Below, piece after piece: positions 19,701-32,600 of a stretch of 46,970 nt of DNA. Position 1 is the stretch's first letter; each line of letters begins with the position of its first letter. The notes beneath the pieces were generated by a model. That model saw only the letters and a program-made list of their open reading frames with translations. It made no database searches and had not been told where the DNA came from. A program made the position numbers and the translations under genes. Source of the stretch: Symbiodinium natans (taxonomy: Eukaryota > Sar > Dinophyceae > Suessiales > Symbiodiniaceae); the NCBI GenBank assembly GCA_905221605.1, contig CAJNDS010002256.1:1-46970 (forward strand), read 5' to 3'.

Positions 19701-22700
19701 TTGGGACATCTTGGGACCTTCTAGGGATCTTCAAGACCTTACATCCAGGGCAGTATCCGCAAGCTCCAAGCTTTGCCAAAGCGTATTTTCTGGGCATTTG
19801 GCTGCGGATACTTCGCCACTTCCTGCGAAAACAAGGTATCCTGAGCATTTCCTCGACTACATCTCGACACTCCTTGCGGCTGCGCGTGCCTCTTGAGTCC
19901 AACGATGTTTTGAGGTCTGCTTTGAGTGATTTGGGAACAGGACATGGCAGGGGAGTTCAGCAGTTCAACGCCGAAGCCCATGTCATCTGATACGCAGACG
20001 GATGCCAACTCACCACGCATCGTACACAGCGAGCGTCATCCTGCATCAACGAAGCTTTGTGAACGCAAGAAACCTTGCACGGACCTGGCTGTTGATCTAG
20101 GCATTCCTGCTGCGTGTGTATTACACCTCCCTAAAGACTAGAAACATACAGCAGATAGTACATGATCTCGCGCCTGAGAAGAAAAACCTACGGAAGCCAC
20201 TCTCCATATCATTGGCTGAAGTAAGCGTGCCCAGGCATCCCACAAAACCAAAAGCAAAAGAACCCATCCACGCGTTGCCGAGCATAGGATGCAAGCCTCC
20301 AGTATGGTTATTTGAGGCGGCACCGGCTTTCGAAATCATCAGCTGTGTGCAGGGCACGAAATGACTGCCTTCCATTCAGGCCAGTTCGCGCAGTACCTAG
20401 CGAAGACATTGGTATTCCAGGCCCCTCGGCTACCTGACAACCGTCCGAAGCATTCCGAAACCTCAAAGCCCAGGCCTGCGCTGTTCTGGCTTGTCCACAT
20501 GCTGCTCTTGCCACTTGTCGTTGCAGTACAGGACCCGGCCTCCAGAGGATTTTGTGCAAAAGACAGAAACGCACAGAAAACTGTTTCGCAGATATTCCCG
20601 TGGTTTTGGGGGTTTGGGCCTCTGGGGTGGTTTATCGGAAAGGGGGGCTTAGAAATCAACAGAGTTTGAGGCGTTGGCTGGCACAGCCGACGACAAGCCT
20701 CGTGAAACTCTAGAAAGCCCGGCAGCCACAAAGGCCTTTGATCTCCATGATGCGCGTCTTGAGGTGCTCCACTTTCCTTCGATCTTTCGATTGGGGCCTA
20801 GGATTTGAAGCCTTGCATACTGGACCCACGGGGGTTTTGGCGGCTTCGTGTCTGACCAAGAGACTTCAGAGCTTTGCAAGCCTTGCAGAATAATCATAAT
20901 CGTCTGATTGCGCCTAAAGTCCGAAATAGAAAAGGGCACTCGATGCCTGCACCAAAAAAGCGTTGGTCCTAAGCCGCCCTGGCCGAAGCCCCAAGCTTCA
21001 CATGACCTCCGGGAGCCAATAAGATCTATGGTCTCAACCATCCCGCACCACAATGACCCCGTGAAACCTCGCTGAACCCTAACCCGGCCCCGGAGACCTG
21101 GAACCACCCGCCACCGAGAAGTTAAAGCCAGCAGACAGCGGCCCCGCTGGCTCAAGCAGCGAGGAGGGGAAGCGAGCTTCCTTGGTCTCCAGCAGACCTC
21201 CGCTTGGGTGATTAGGGACCTTCAAGGCTCTCAAGGTTTAGGCGGTTTAGGGCTTCAGCTTCGGGTATAGGACGTTTACGCACCAGCTCCCGTGTGAAGC
21301 TCGTACCCTGCGACCACGCGAGCCAAGACCTCCTTGAACCCCCAAACTCCGAAACCCTTAGACGCGGGCCTGGGATCTTTGACTCCGACTTGCTGACGTT
21401 CCGGGACTGGCCAGGGTGTCACTCCAGCTGCAGATGGCTTTGGGGAGCTGAAACTCGGCCCTGAATCCTGAGCCCTGGGCCCCAAATTCGGAGCCCCGAA
21501 ACTCACGGCTTGGGCTTGGGGGGTTGCAGGGTCAAGCTTCCAGCTCATTTCAGAAGCCCCTGAGGATTCTGGCATCAAGTGTAGGGGTTTTGAGTTTCGG
21601 ATGTAGGCGTCAGAAAAAAAAAAAGGGGACGCAAACAAAGGACATTTTAGCTCACAGAGGGGCACGCGCAGTTTCCTGTGGCAGGGTGCGCCCAGTGCCG
21701 GGGCTCCTGTATGCCTTCTTGCAGCACCTCTCTTCAAAACTTCTGCTGTCGTGAAAACTCCTGAACACACCCCCAAGCCAGAAACTTGCACACCAAAATA
21801 AACCAAAAGCCCGAAACCCAAACAACTGGGCACAAGGGCACCTTGTCGAGGTTACTGGGCGTCTGGCCTGGATTGGGGCTCGAAGTGAGGCTTAGTACTT
21901 CAGAACTTGGGGCGGGGAGTTGGAGGGGGCTGAAGGCTTTGGGGTTACATGCTTCAGTAGTGATGCGAGTAGGAAAGTTAAAAGGTGGGTAAACTTAGAA
22001 GATGCGTCTTGGTCGGGATCCGGCAATCTTTGACCTTTCCGGGGCGCCACAGGTCTTGCAAGCTTGGGATGCCAGGGCTTGCCCCCGGGGAGGTTTGTTG
22101 GTTGCTCCGTGCCCCAAAGAACACGGGAAAATTGAGGTTGTGCCGAACCATGAACTTGGAACCTCTACCTTAAAAGGGTAGACCCATCAGCTCACGTCAA
22201 TTGGATCAGCCCTGGTCACGTAACAGCTCAGCCCACCTGGCTCACAGCCCGGCCGAAACAGATCAGCGGGCGCCGAATCCGAGCTCTGTATCGGCTTTTT
22301 GTAGTCGACGGATGCCCCTATCGGATCATCCATCGTCCCTTGATCTGTGAGAATCTCCTGTGAGAGCAACAGGATGGATTCGTGATGGAGGGGTCTACAA
22401 CCTCCCGCACAGCAAGAAAACTTCGGTGTTGTCGCTTCGCCCGATGCCCAGCCCAGCACTAAGTTGCTGCCGCTGGGGAATTCGTGAGTGGGTAGCACAA
22501 AACCTTGCCAAGCTGACATGCAACACATGTCTTCATCGTGACCCGACGGATGCCGATGCCGTGCTGACACATGTCGTCATTTTGTAGGCTTCCTTGCTTT
22601 GCGTGCCTTCGAAAAATCGGCAGTGGCCAGTTGTTTAAATGGATCTGAGGCTTGGCCAGGCAGCAGAAGTCGAGAGTCTGATCCGATTGGTGCCTCTGGA

Positions 22701-23611
22701 TGAGCCGATTGGATGATCCCACCTGAAACCCTGATACAGACCCACCTTGACACCTGCAGCTTTACAACTGTAAATCCGAATACAACAGCATCTTGCAACC
22801 CTACAACACCAACTACACCTCCAAAAGCATGACCCCTGCATTCCCAGGACTTAGCACGCCACATCGCGATGTTGGTGTGAGCGGCGGCAGTGTGAGGAAG
22901 TCTTTATCCACACCCTGGCCATGCTGACGGTGGACTGCTGAATTGCAGGTTTGGGGTTTAGGGCATTTTGTCAACGTCAAGACTTGTTCAATGCCTGCAG
23001 AGTTTGAAGGCTTTCAAAACAGTTCGTGGTTGGTTGAACTTTGTTGACCCCCCCCCCCCCCCCGCCGCGTTCATGTGTGGGCCTCCTCCCCGCCCCAGGC
23101 ACCATTCAGCGTGCCTCAGGCTGCACAGGGGGGGGGGGGCAACAAGGGTAAACAAGAAAACCCTGAAGCTTCCGGGGTTCTGACAATGAAGACATCACAG
23201 CTGTGGGAATTGGGACTTGGGAGTTTGTGGTTGCCTTTCAGGCGTACCTGGCTATCTGGACAGCAGTGCCTTCCGAGTCAAGCAATCAGCCAGCCGAGCC
23301 ACTTGCGGAAACGTTGCAAACACAACACGGCACCCCATAGCTAAACCCCAACCACGGTGTGAGAGCAACTGGTTCTAAATCCTACGTGACTAAGGAGTTA
23401 AACCAGATCAAGGTTACGATGGAGACTCGAAGTGGATCCGTTGCTTGATTTCGAAATGTTCCTGGAACTTCCAACAACACCCTAAACATTTAAACCGCAG
23501 GGTTTAAGCCATCCGGGGTGCTGCGGAAGCGATTGCTCTTGTCTTGGAGCAACTCGTGGTCGTCCTTTCTGCCATGCTCTTCTTCTGCTCCGTTCTTACT
23601 ATTGTTCTTCT

Positions 23612-23642
<31 letters not shown>

Positions 23643-26600
23643 TTTCTCCTTCTTCTGCTCAATCAAAGCACCGAGCTCCAGCGAACCCCCCTCTGTGCTC
23701 TTCCGTGTTCCCCCTCCCCTCTCCCCGCCCTTCGAATAAACGGGTGATGTAGAGTCCAATGAGGACGAACCCCCGAGACGAAATGCCGATTCGAGACCCG
23801 AACCCCACCAGGCTGAGAACCCTGACCGACAGAGAGCGAGCGAGCGAGAGAGAGCGAGAGAGAGCGAGAGAGAGCGAGAGAGAGCGAGAGAGAGCGAGAG
23901 AGAGAGACAGAGCGAGAAGAGAGAGAGGGGGGGGGGGGGTCAAAGGTCTCACCAAAGCAGAGGTGGGCTTCCCGAACCACAGCCGGGAGGACGGGGAGAG
24001 TAGGGGTGCACGATGTCGCACCCGGGTGTGCCGTCAACAGCAGAAGCAGAAAAGGGGGAAAAAAAACCCAAGTAGGAGAGCGGAGTGGGAAGTTCACTTC
24101 GGGGACGTCAGGTAGCAGGGGGGGGATCAGTTTGGTTAGGTGAGGGGATGGGCAACACCCACTTGCTCAACATTGCACAATCTATATGTGGAGCCGTGAA
24201 GGTATGTCCAGACGCCGGGGTAGAGCGACGGTTTAAACGACAACCAGCGTGCCTTCCGCATACAATGCTGCCCCGCAAGGATATGCAGGGGGAGAGGAAG
24301 CAGTCTCTCCAGAACATGGCTTAGGGCTCAGCGTTCATGTTCCGGTGGCATCTGGCAGTCTGGGAACTCTTTGACGCATGCTGGCCAATCTTGCTAAGGC
24401 TTTGTTGCTGCAGAATGACAGTAGAACAAGATGACACACACACACACACAGTGGTTGAGAATCCTAGCTCAAAAACTTAAAACTCCCGCCCCCCCCCCCC
24501 CGCTCAATTCGGAAAGCCACGACTGTCCTGCAGCTGATGAAACCTGGGAAGGCCAAGGACTCGCGTTTGGTTCTCCGACTGTGATGATATCTCAGCTACA
24601 GCACAGCCTGTGATAGCATGAGTTTTGCAGGCTCCCTCTTCGTTTTTGGATGAACACTCCGAGAATTGGACAACATCTGTTATGCAGCACGCACACATCA
24701 TCTCACAGTTCCGACTGCAAGGGCAACCCTTCACTCAACCACTATCGAGGGTCCTCCTTTCTCAACCAGCCTACCTACTCCAACCCTCGACAATCTTCTC
24801 GCGCTTACACGTCCGTGGAGCCTACATTGACGCAATGGGCCCTTGACATGCCAGAGCTAGGGATGTCAACCCCGTTGCTGCCAGCTTGACACTTGAAACT
24901 ACACACGCAAGGCCCTCAAGAAGCACCCGGACGCCAAAAACGAATCTTCCAAAAAATGGCTGCTCTTTCCAAGCTCGGGTCCCAACCAAGACATCACCCG
25001 AAATGTCACCCCCTAAACCCTCAACCCTATGCATTCCGAGAGGTGGGAAAACTATGTTCGCGCAACGTAACGTCGCGAATTCCATTTTCTAAGGTGAACG
25101 TCTGGTGATCTCACGGCTATCCATTATGAGACATGAAGATAATCACTTGAAGGGCAAAGCCGACAACGAAAGCTAGCCTCGATTGACGCCAATATGGCAT
25201 TCAATATGGACTCGACACAACGCACACCACTGGCACCACCACAGCCACTGCCGCCGCCACCTCCGCTCGCACATCTCCACCACAGAGCACCATTCTCCAC
25301 ACCCCACCACACCCCACACACAGCCACACGTGCGCTCACGGAACCCGCGATCCAGGTCCACGGAGCTCTGCGAAATGCGCTTCAGAGAACGCTCATACAG
25401 ACCGCGATAACGTGACGACCGCGCGCATCTTTCGCCACCCCCTTTACAGCCTTCGAAGGCAGATTCGAGGAACGCCCCTCCCGGCACCCACCCAAATCTT
25501 CTCATAAATTCAGGACTCCCACCCATTCTCCTCGACATTACCAGGGCTTACGCAACTCCGTCGAGGTTGGTCAGTTTCCCTGCTGAAACAGAGGCTAACT
25601 CAAGCCTGGCTACGCTGGCTTTCGTGATGCTTTTTGCTTTCTGCAGCGGAGCAGCTCGGCCAGCAGCTCCCGATACTCATCCTTGAGCCGCACCAGCTCA
25701 CCATCCAAGTCGCGCTGCTGCCCCACGGCCTGGAGGGAGTGCCGAGCGCTTGCTGCAAGCCTGCTGCTGCAAGCCGTTGCTGCCCAAAAACCCCTTGAGG
25801 GCTCAAGGGACGATGAGACACCTGCCTCGACGAGCTTCTCATTCTCCTGGCCGTCCGAGAGCAAGGTGGCTCAAGTAACTCAAGGCAATATCTTTCTGTG
25901 AAAAGCGACACAAAAGCAGGAGCAAATAGGAAGAGAGGAGAAGGGGATATAAATGAGAAGACCATTTCTCTTTGTGTGCATTTCCTTTCGTCACTCTCGT
26001 TTTGCTCTTTCATGATGAGGGCGAAAGAAAAAATCGTGGGAGCAACATTTCTTCCCGCTAGCAGGCTGTGTTGGCTGACCAGGCGAAGCTTCGTGCCTGT
26101 AGGTTCGGTCTCAAAAGTCGCCTATAGGTTGGGATCTTCCCCCTTATACTAACAGTTCTTAATAGGGAATATTTTCGGGGGTGTTAGAATCCCCATTAAG
26201 GACTGTTAGTATCAGGGGGAACATCCCAATGGGTGACTACAGGAGCGACAACACCACCCCCACGGACTGCCTGCTTCAGTTTCTCGAGCTGGGCTTGGGC
26301 CTCCGCGTAGGCGCTCCGCACCTGCGGCAAAAAGGAGCAACCCAGGTCAAACTGAAGGGGGGGGTGCATGCGTTGGGTTTGGCTGTGGGTTGGAGGGTTC
26401 TCGGCACCCTTAAATTCGAACATATTCGAACCTGCATTAGGGCACGAAAAAGACAGGAAACTCTCACTTCTTAGTGTGATGTACGACGTGAGGTTGAGGC
26501 TTGAAAAGTTGACTACCGATGCTTGATGTTCGTTTCTTCATATCACTTCTTCTGATGCAACATCATAATGCCGGAGCCTCGTGAATGTCACGAAACATGA

Positions 26601-29600
26601 GCCATGGACAGCTTTAAAGGGAGGTTCGAGTATTGTTTTCATTGGTAGTATCATTATTATTGTCATTATTCTGGGTACTTTGGCACTTATAAACCGACCT
26701 GCCTGCTGCAGCTCCTCCGCGAGCTTCTCTTGCTCCCGTCGGAGTCGTCCTAGGCTTTCCGGCTCAAAGTTCATCAGAGTTGGGGTCCCGATTGCGGATA
26801 TGTTCCCCCCTTATACTTACAATCCTTAATCGGGATTATAGTACCCCCGATCATAATCCCTATTAAAGCTCAAGTATGCTGAGCTGGCATGAATAGTCAT
26901 GAATTGTTGCAGACGACGGCGGCTTCGCTTGGTCGTAGGATGCTCTGCTTCTGGCAGGAAACCCCTGAACCGTGCCTTACCTGTAGCGAGTAGAGCAAGC
27001 TGGTCCCCCAACATAATTGGGCTTTCAACGAACAAACAACGAACACCCAACTTTCTCATGCACCACAAAACCGCGCCCGTAGCTACAGATCGGTCCATTT
27101 ACAGCGGTTCTCCCCTTCATCTGTCCATGGCTCAGAGGGAAACCCCAGCAATCCCAAACCAGCAGCCCAAACTCCCAAAACTCCGGAACTGGCAGCCCGG
27201 CAAAATTAGCACCCGCAACCCTTCGTCTAAAGGAGTGTCCGACTTGCCCGCTCTGCTTCTTCTCCACCTTCCAGCGTCCATGTTTCGGGTTCCGAGCAGT
27301 TGCTCAGGATCTCGGAACTTAAACACTGTGCTCAGCTCCTAAGCGGAGTGCACTTGGAGAGTCCCAAAAATTGGACAATTGCACTTCCCTGCCAAGAGAC
27401 GGGCAAAGGAAAAGGAATGAGGGCGAGAGAAAGATGCAAAGAAGACACATGGCTCGTAAACATAAACAGAAGAAGGGCAGGTTCCGGGTTCCGGGTTCCG
27501 GGTTCCGGGGGGAGGTACAAGACAGAGAGAGCGAGAGAGTATAAATAAATTGACTCAATAGGTATACAGATATATCGCAATATACATGTAAAAGTAAGAT
27601 GCAAATACATGTGCTGCTCTAGACATATGTCTAGATAAAAAGGATAACTGACATGGAAACATACAGGCATACAGATACCCAACACACACACACACACACA
27701 CACAGACAGAGTCCTCAAGCCCACAGCCCTCGTATCATGGAAGGCTTCTCCGGTGCCTTGGACGCTTCGGTCTTGAGCTTCTCATGTTCGGCCTGGACTT
27801 TTTTGGGTTTAGGGTTTTGGGTTTGGGGTTTAGGGTTTAGGGTTTAGGGTTTAGGGTTTGGGTTTAGGGTTTAGGGTTTAGGTCTAGACTTGGGACTCTC
27901 TGTTCAGAACTTGCACTTGGGTGTTGGGATTATTCGGGCCTCTAAAGTTTGGGAGCATAAGTTTGGGATTGCTTCAGTGGGGCCGAGGGGCATTTCAGGG
28001 TCACTACAGATGACTGCACAGACATGTTGCAGACACCCTCATCGCCGTAATGAGCACCCGAAACTTCCGCGACCTGAACCCTCGAACCCTCCAGTGGCCT
28101 GGAGCTCGTCGTTGCGGCTTTGGAGATCCAGGTGCTCCACACGGAGCTTGGTCAGCTTCTGCTGCAGTGCCTGCCAGCAGTGTCAGCTTAGGGCTCGCGA
28201 TTTGGGAGTTTTTGAATAAGCAAGGAACCTAATACATCTTGTCAGATTCACACGCGTTTCACCACGTCCAAAGAAAGCTGGTTGCACGAAGAGTTTCACG
28301 AAGCATACAGCGACGGACAACATTTGCTTCTAGGAGACTGTCCACCCGTCATCGAGGCAGACACATGCAGATGGGCGCTCCGGTGACAAGACCTCAACCT
28401 CTGAGATACACGGAACAAAGCATCACTCGCAGCCCTGACCCCGCCCCTCCCCGCAGAGCCCAGGCTCCTGGTAGCGCTCCTGGAGCTTCCTGAGCTGCTC
28501 CTGTGAGTGGAGGACTCTGAGGACTCTCAGTAAGGACTGAGAACCCCACTCTAATGCTAGTGCGATCTGCATCGATCTGCTTTGGGGGCGCCCGGGGCAA
28601 GCAGTCCGTGTTTCCATCATCACAAAACCCCCCCCCCCTGCAAGATCCGACATGGGTGAACTGCACACTGCAATTACCCGTGACCATCCTCGCACAAGCA
28701 GACCTCCGACGACTCTTCGGGGGCTCCGGAGCTTCGGGTTCGTTTTTGGGCCCTTTTTCTGGTGGTTCAACAATCACAATGATATATAAAGAATCAAATG
28801 AATAACAACTACAATAATAATCATAATAATCACATAAGATGCCCTCAGCCATGGCCAGGCCTCGAGTACCTTCACGCTCTCGGAGCTTTCGACGACCTGG
28901 CAAACCAACGAACCCCCCCCCCCAAAAAAAAAAAAAAAATCTGGAGACCCGAGAGAGTTCATGGAGGTCTTGGGACCTTCAAGGCTGCAAAACTCAAAGC
29001 AAATTGAAAGCAAAATTTCGGCAAGAACAAATTCTCGTGCGGGGATGGGGCGGGGAGGGGGTGTAGCACAGAATGTATCTCTGAAGCGTTTCCCCGAAAC
29101 AAGTACCTTTTGGGGTCTGGTTCAGGAGGGCTCCGGGTATGTCGGGCATGATGGCTGATGGTGAGAAGGCCCCGATTATCGGTGCACGTGCTTCAGCACA
29201 AACACACACGGCACCCAGCCCTGAAACCCGTCCGGCCCCCAAAAAGGTTGGAAAGTTGAACTTCTGAACAGACATCAGGGCGGAAGGCAACTCCTGGACT
29301 CCCTACTTGTCGACTCTCCCCCCCAGATGCTTCAGAGAGCGCCTGTGGAGGCCGATCCTTTAGCTCCTGGTACTCGTCAGCAAGGCTCTCATAGTCCTTT
29401 CGGAGCTTCCGGATGCGGTGCGAGGGACGTTCGGCTTGCGGTTCAGTGCATCTTGCAACAGCTGCCTTCTGGAGCTGGAAGTAATCTGACTGCAGCGAGG
29501 CGATCTTGTTCAGATCGTCCTCCAAAGCAAAGGTGATCTATTGTCATCGCTGACTGGGGATTAGCTGTGGGAAGCTGCAAGACACGTGCCACGTGCGGGC

Positions 29601-32600
29601 GAGGGTGGGGTTGGGGGCGGATCTCTTCGGACATCCAGCCCGTGGATATACAGGCTCAACCTTGCGGCGTCCGTCCTCACTCGCCGTGGCGCCGAAGACT
29701 GCTCTTTCTAGGTTTGCGATACCTGATGCTCACGATTAGAGACTCGGGGATTGGGAATTGGGTTAAAGGGTTGAAGGGCCTTTGAGAATATTCTTGGTAC
29801 CCGTTCTGATTCTAGGCAGCAGGGACTCACGGACTTGGCCTGAGGCTTAGTTCTGCTTTGCATCCCCACAAGTAGAACAACTGCATCCAAGGGGTGATGC
29901 GATTGCGGTGGCCTTCGACAAACGTGCCTCTCTGAACTCTCATCCAAAACCCCTCGGGCCCAAGATCCCTGGGACAGGCCCCCACAGCTGCTCGCCACGG
30001 GGCGGTAGGGAAGAGTGACTCGCTCTGCGTGGGTCGATCCCTCGATCGTCCGCTTCTCCATCTCGGCGACCTCTCCACCGCCCAAGCTAGGGCTCCAAAG
30101 GCTTGGCTTGAAAAGGGCTGGACTGGCGATAGTTTTGTAGAGGTCTGCGGGGTCAGAGACACAGCTTTTGCATGAAGCTCTGGCCCACACAAATTCTCAA
30201 AGATGGTCTCTTGCGGTCTCCACTACACAAGAAGCAGTGCAGAGCTGAGCTGGAAACTTGAGAGCGTGCTAAAACTGTAGTGTGTAGGCTATCGGGCCAG
30301 TTCAAGACATGCGCAACCGAAGGGCGGCGGCTAAGGTCATCGTCCAGACTTTGGATGACAACTGCTTCCTGAGCTGCTCCACACCACGGGACTTGCGGGG
30401 AGATTACAGTCGTGCGGGTTTTGCGATTTGGGCGGGTTTTGCAGTTTCGGATTCTCGGGGAATTGGGCTGTTGGGATGCAGAGCCTCGCTTCTCAACAGC
30501 CCTGAACCTCCGAAGCTCCGGAGCCGCAAAAACCGAGTTGCAACGTCAGGACGTGGCTTTCGGGCGTAAAGTTTATGGTTCAGGCTCCCCACTGTCGTCT
30601 CCGGCCCTTGCCAGCACGATTGCGGGTTGAGGGTTGAGGGGTTTCAGCATAGGGCCATCTCGAAACTTGAAATTCCAAGCCCGGCGACTTAAGCTCCGCA
30701 TTTTCCGCTTGCAGCGCTGCCTCACAGCAGGAATGAGCCAATGCGACTGCCCAGAGAACCATACCGGTCATGTGGGTTGACACACGGTTTGGGGAATTCA
30801 GCCAAAACCACCCAGCAACGTGAGCCGAGAAGCTTCTTTGCCACATTCAGGCTTTGTGATTCAGAAAGACGGCCGTTTTGTTGAAAACCATTTCTCAGCA
30901 AAATGCTTTTCGCAAAATTTCCTGGATCCTCTCGTTGACAGGGAAAAACCATGCAGTATGTGTTGCACCCCAACATGACCCCACTGCTGCCCACGCATTA
31001 TGCCATGGATTCAACAGGCCCGCCATGCACATGCTTCTTTGAATTGCTGCGCCCCAGACGTCACCCTAATGATGGAGTTGCTGTCGAAGCCATATCTGAT
31101 ATCCCACCGTCTTACCCACACCAGGGGCCATATGAGCCCGAAGCCGAGGCACAAGAGTATCATCAGGTGCTTGACCCATGAGAAGCCGGTGAAGGCCGGG
31201 TGGAAGGCTAGTACAGTGCCGTCTGGCTATGCTGCTTCTACGGCTTACAATGGCCTCACACGTACCTGTGCCACTTCCATGCATCCGGTTCAGGACTCGG
31301 CCGAGGGTATACGTAAGGCTCGCTAAAGAAAGAGGTGCGACGAATGCGAAGACTGCTGTTGCTGTGACAATCTACCTTGCAAGCTTCACCTCAGCCACAG
31401 CTGCAAAGACATGTTCCAATCACAACTGCAGGCCACCTCTGCACGTTTAGTTGCATGCTTGGGGGCTGGGCTGCCCTGGAAGCCCGGGAAAGTGAGCGGC
31501 GCACAGCAAGTTGCACCAGCATCGCCGTAGGGCTTGAGATTCCAAACCTCCAACCAAGCCCTGCACCCCAAACCGGATCAAAAATCTTGACCCCGAAGAC
31601 CTGCTTCTATGAGCCCCCGCCTAACATCGAATCCCTTACCACAGCCAGCCACCTCTTGTAGACGGTCTGGATCTCATCTTGCACCTCTTCTTGAGGGTGC
31701 ACTTGCTCCCCAAACCTGAAACCCCAACAAACTGAAGCTTTCGAAAAGAGTGCAGCCTCGGCCTTGGCTGTGGGCCAAGGGGTCAGGCAAGAGTTTAGTA
31801 GGGTTTGGATGGAGGGCTTCAGGGCTTACATCAACGTAAGGTGGAGGATGGGGAGGATGGGTTACGTGACCGTGGGCTACCGTGGCTTTTGGGTCGAGGG
31901 AGCAGGCAAGCCCTTCGTGGCTTGCTTGGCCAAGAGTAGAGCTTTAAGCCCCCTTTTTTGTTTTAGTTAAGCCCTCGGGCTCCGAATGGCTCTACGCAAA
32001 TCTGCCGAAAGACCCAGAAAAGCACAGCTATCAAAAACTGCAGAAACACCCCCAAAGCAGCCTCAGAATACCCCCCACCACCAAACAGCCCCAAACCATC
32101 GGAAACCGAGAAGCCACCCCTGCGGCTTCCAGCCTTTCGAAAACAGCCCATGAACTTCTCCCGCCTGCAGGAAAGTGGTTAGTCGGGCTTCGGGTCCGGG
32201 CTTCAGAGACGTCTCAGGTAGGTTTGGTCTTTGCGGGCATATGGGTCGCAGATCTGTTGCCGCGATGTTGAGAAGTCAGCCGTGCTTTCTTTGCAGTACA
32301 AGTAGATTTGGAGATGAGGGAATGTTAATAAATTTAGGGAACGGAATGGAATTCATGAGGTCAGCATCAGTTTGGTTACCAAGCGAAGGAATCACACGCA
32401 TGCGCGCAGACCTGATGAAAAGAATTAGCCTCGTGAGCTCGCTTAGGCTTTACAGCGACGTGTACGGGGTGTTTGCTCTTTCTTACTGTGGGTGTGGGGC
32501 GCCGAGTTCATGGCGCGCTTCGCGGATTGAATGGTTCGTGGGTGTTGTCCGCACACCCATTTAACTCCTAGACACACAAGTGATGTTAAGGTGCGCCCGT

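Larger units (their letters stand above)
16893..20735. other. Long non-coding interval inside SMC1
   Basis: About 3.8 kb with the octamer repeat at 18213, telomere-like text at 17339 and a small perfect hairpin (GGCTCCTC-TTC-GAGGAGCC) near 18913. The phases of the flanking SMC1 exons fit directly, so no exon is required. Confidence 0.5.
20777..25609. other. Long non-coding interval inside SMC1
   Basis: About 4.8 kb between the extra coil cluster and the 20.7-kb exon. It holds microsatellites (23606, 23831, 24435), C and G runs and degenerate telomere-like text. A minus frame at 21276-21360 (EVLARVVAGYELHTG) and one at 22187-22570 were noted but not called. Confidence 0.5.

Noticed and set aside
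22187-22570. Minus frame with ILTDQGTMDDPIG, superficially like a retroelement integrase motif
   Set aside because: No other integrase, reverse transcriptase or protease motif is near, and the frame lacks supporting context.
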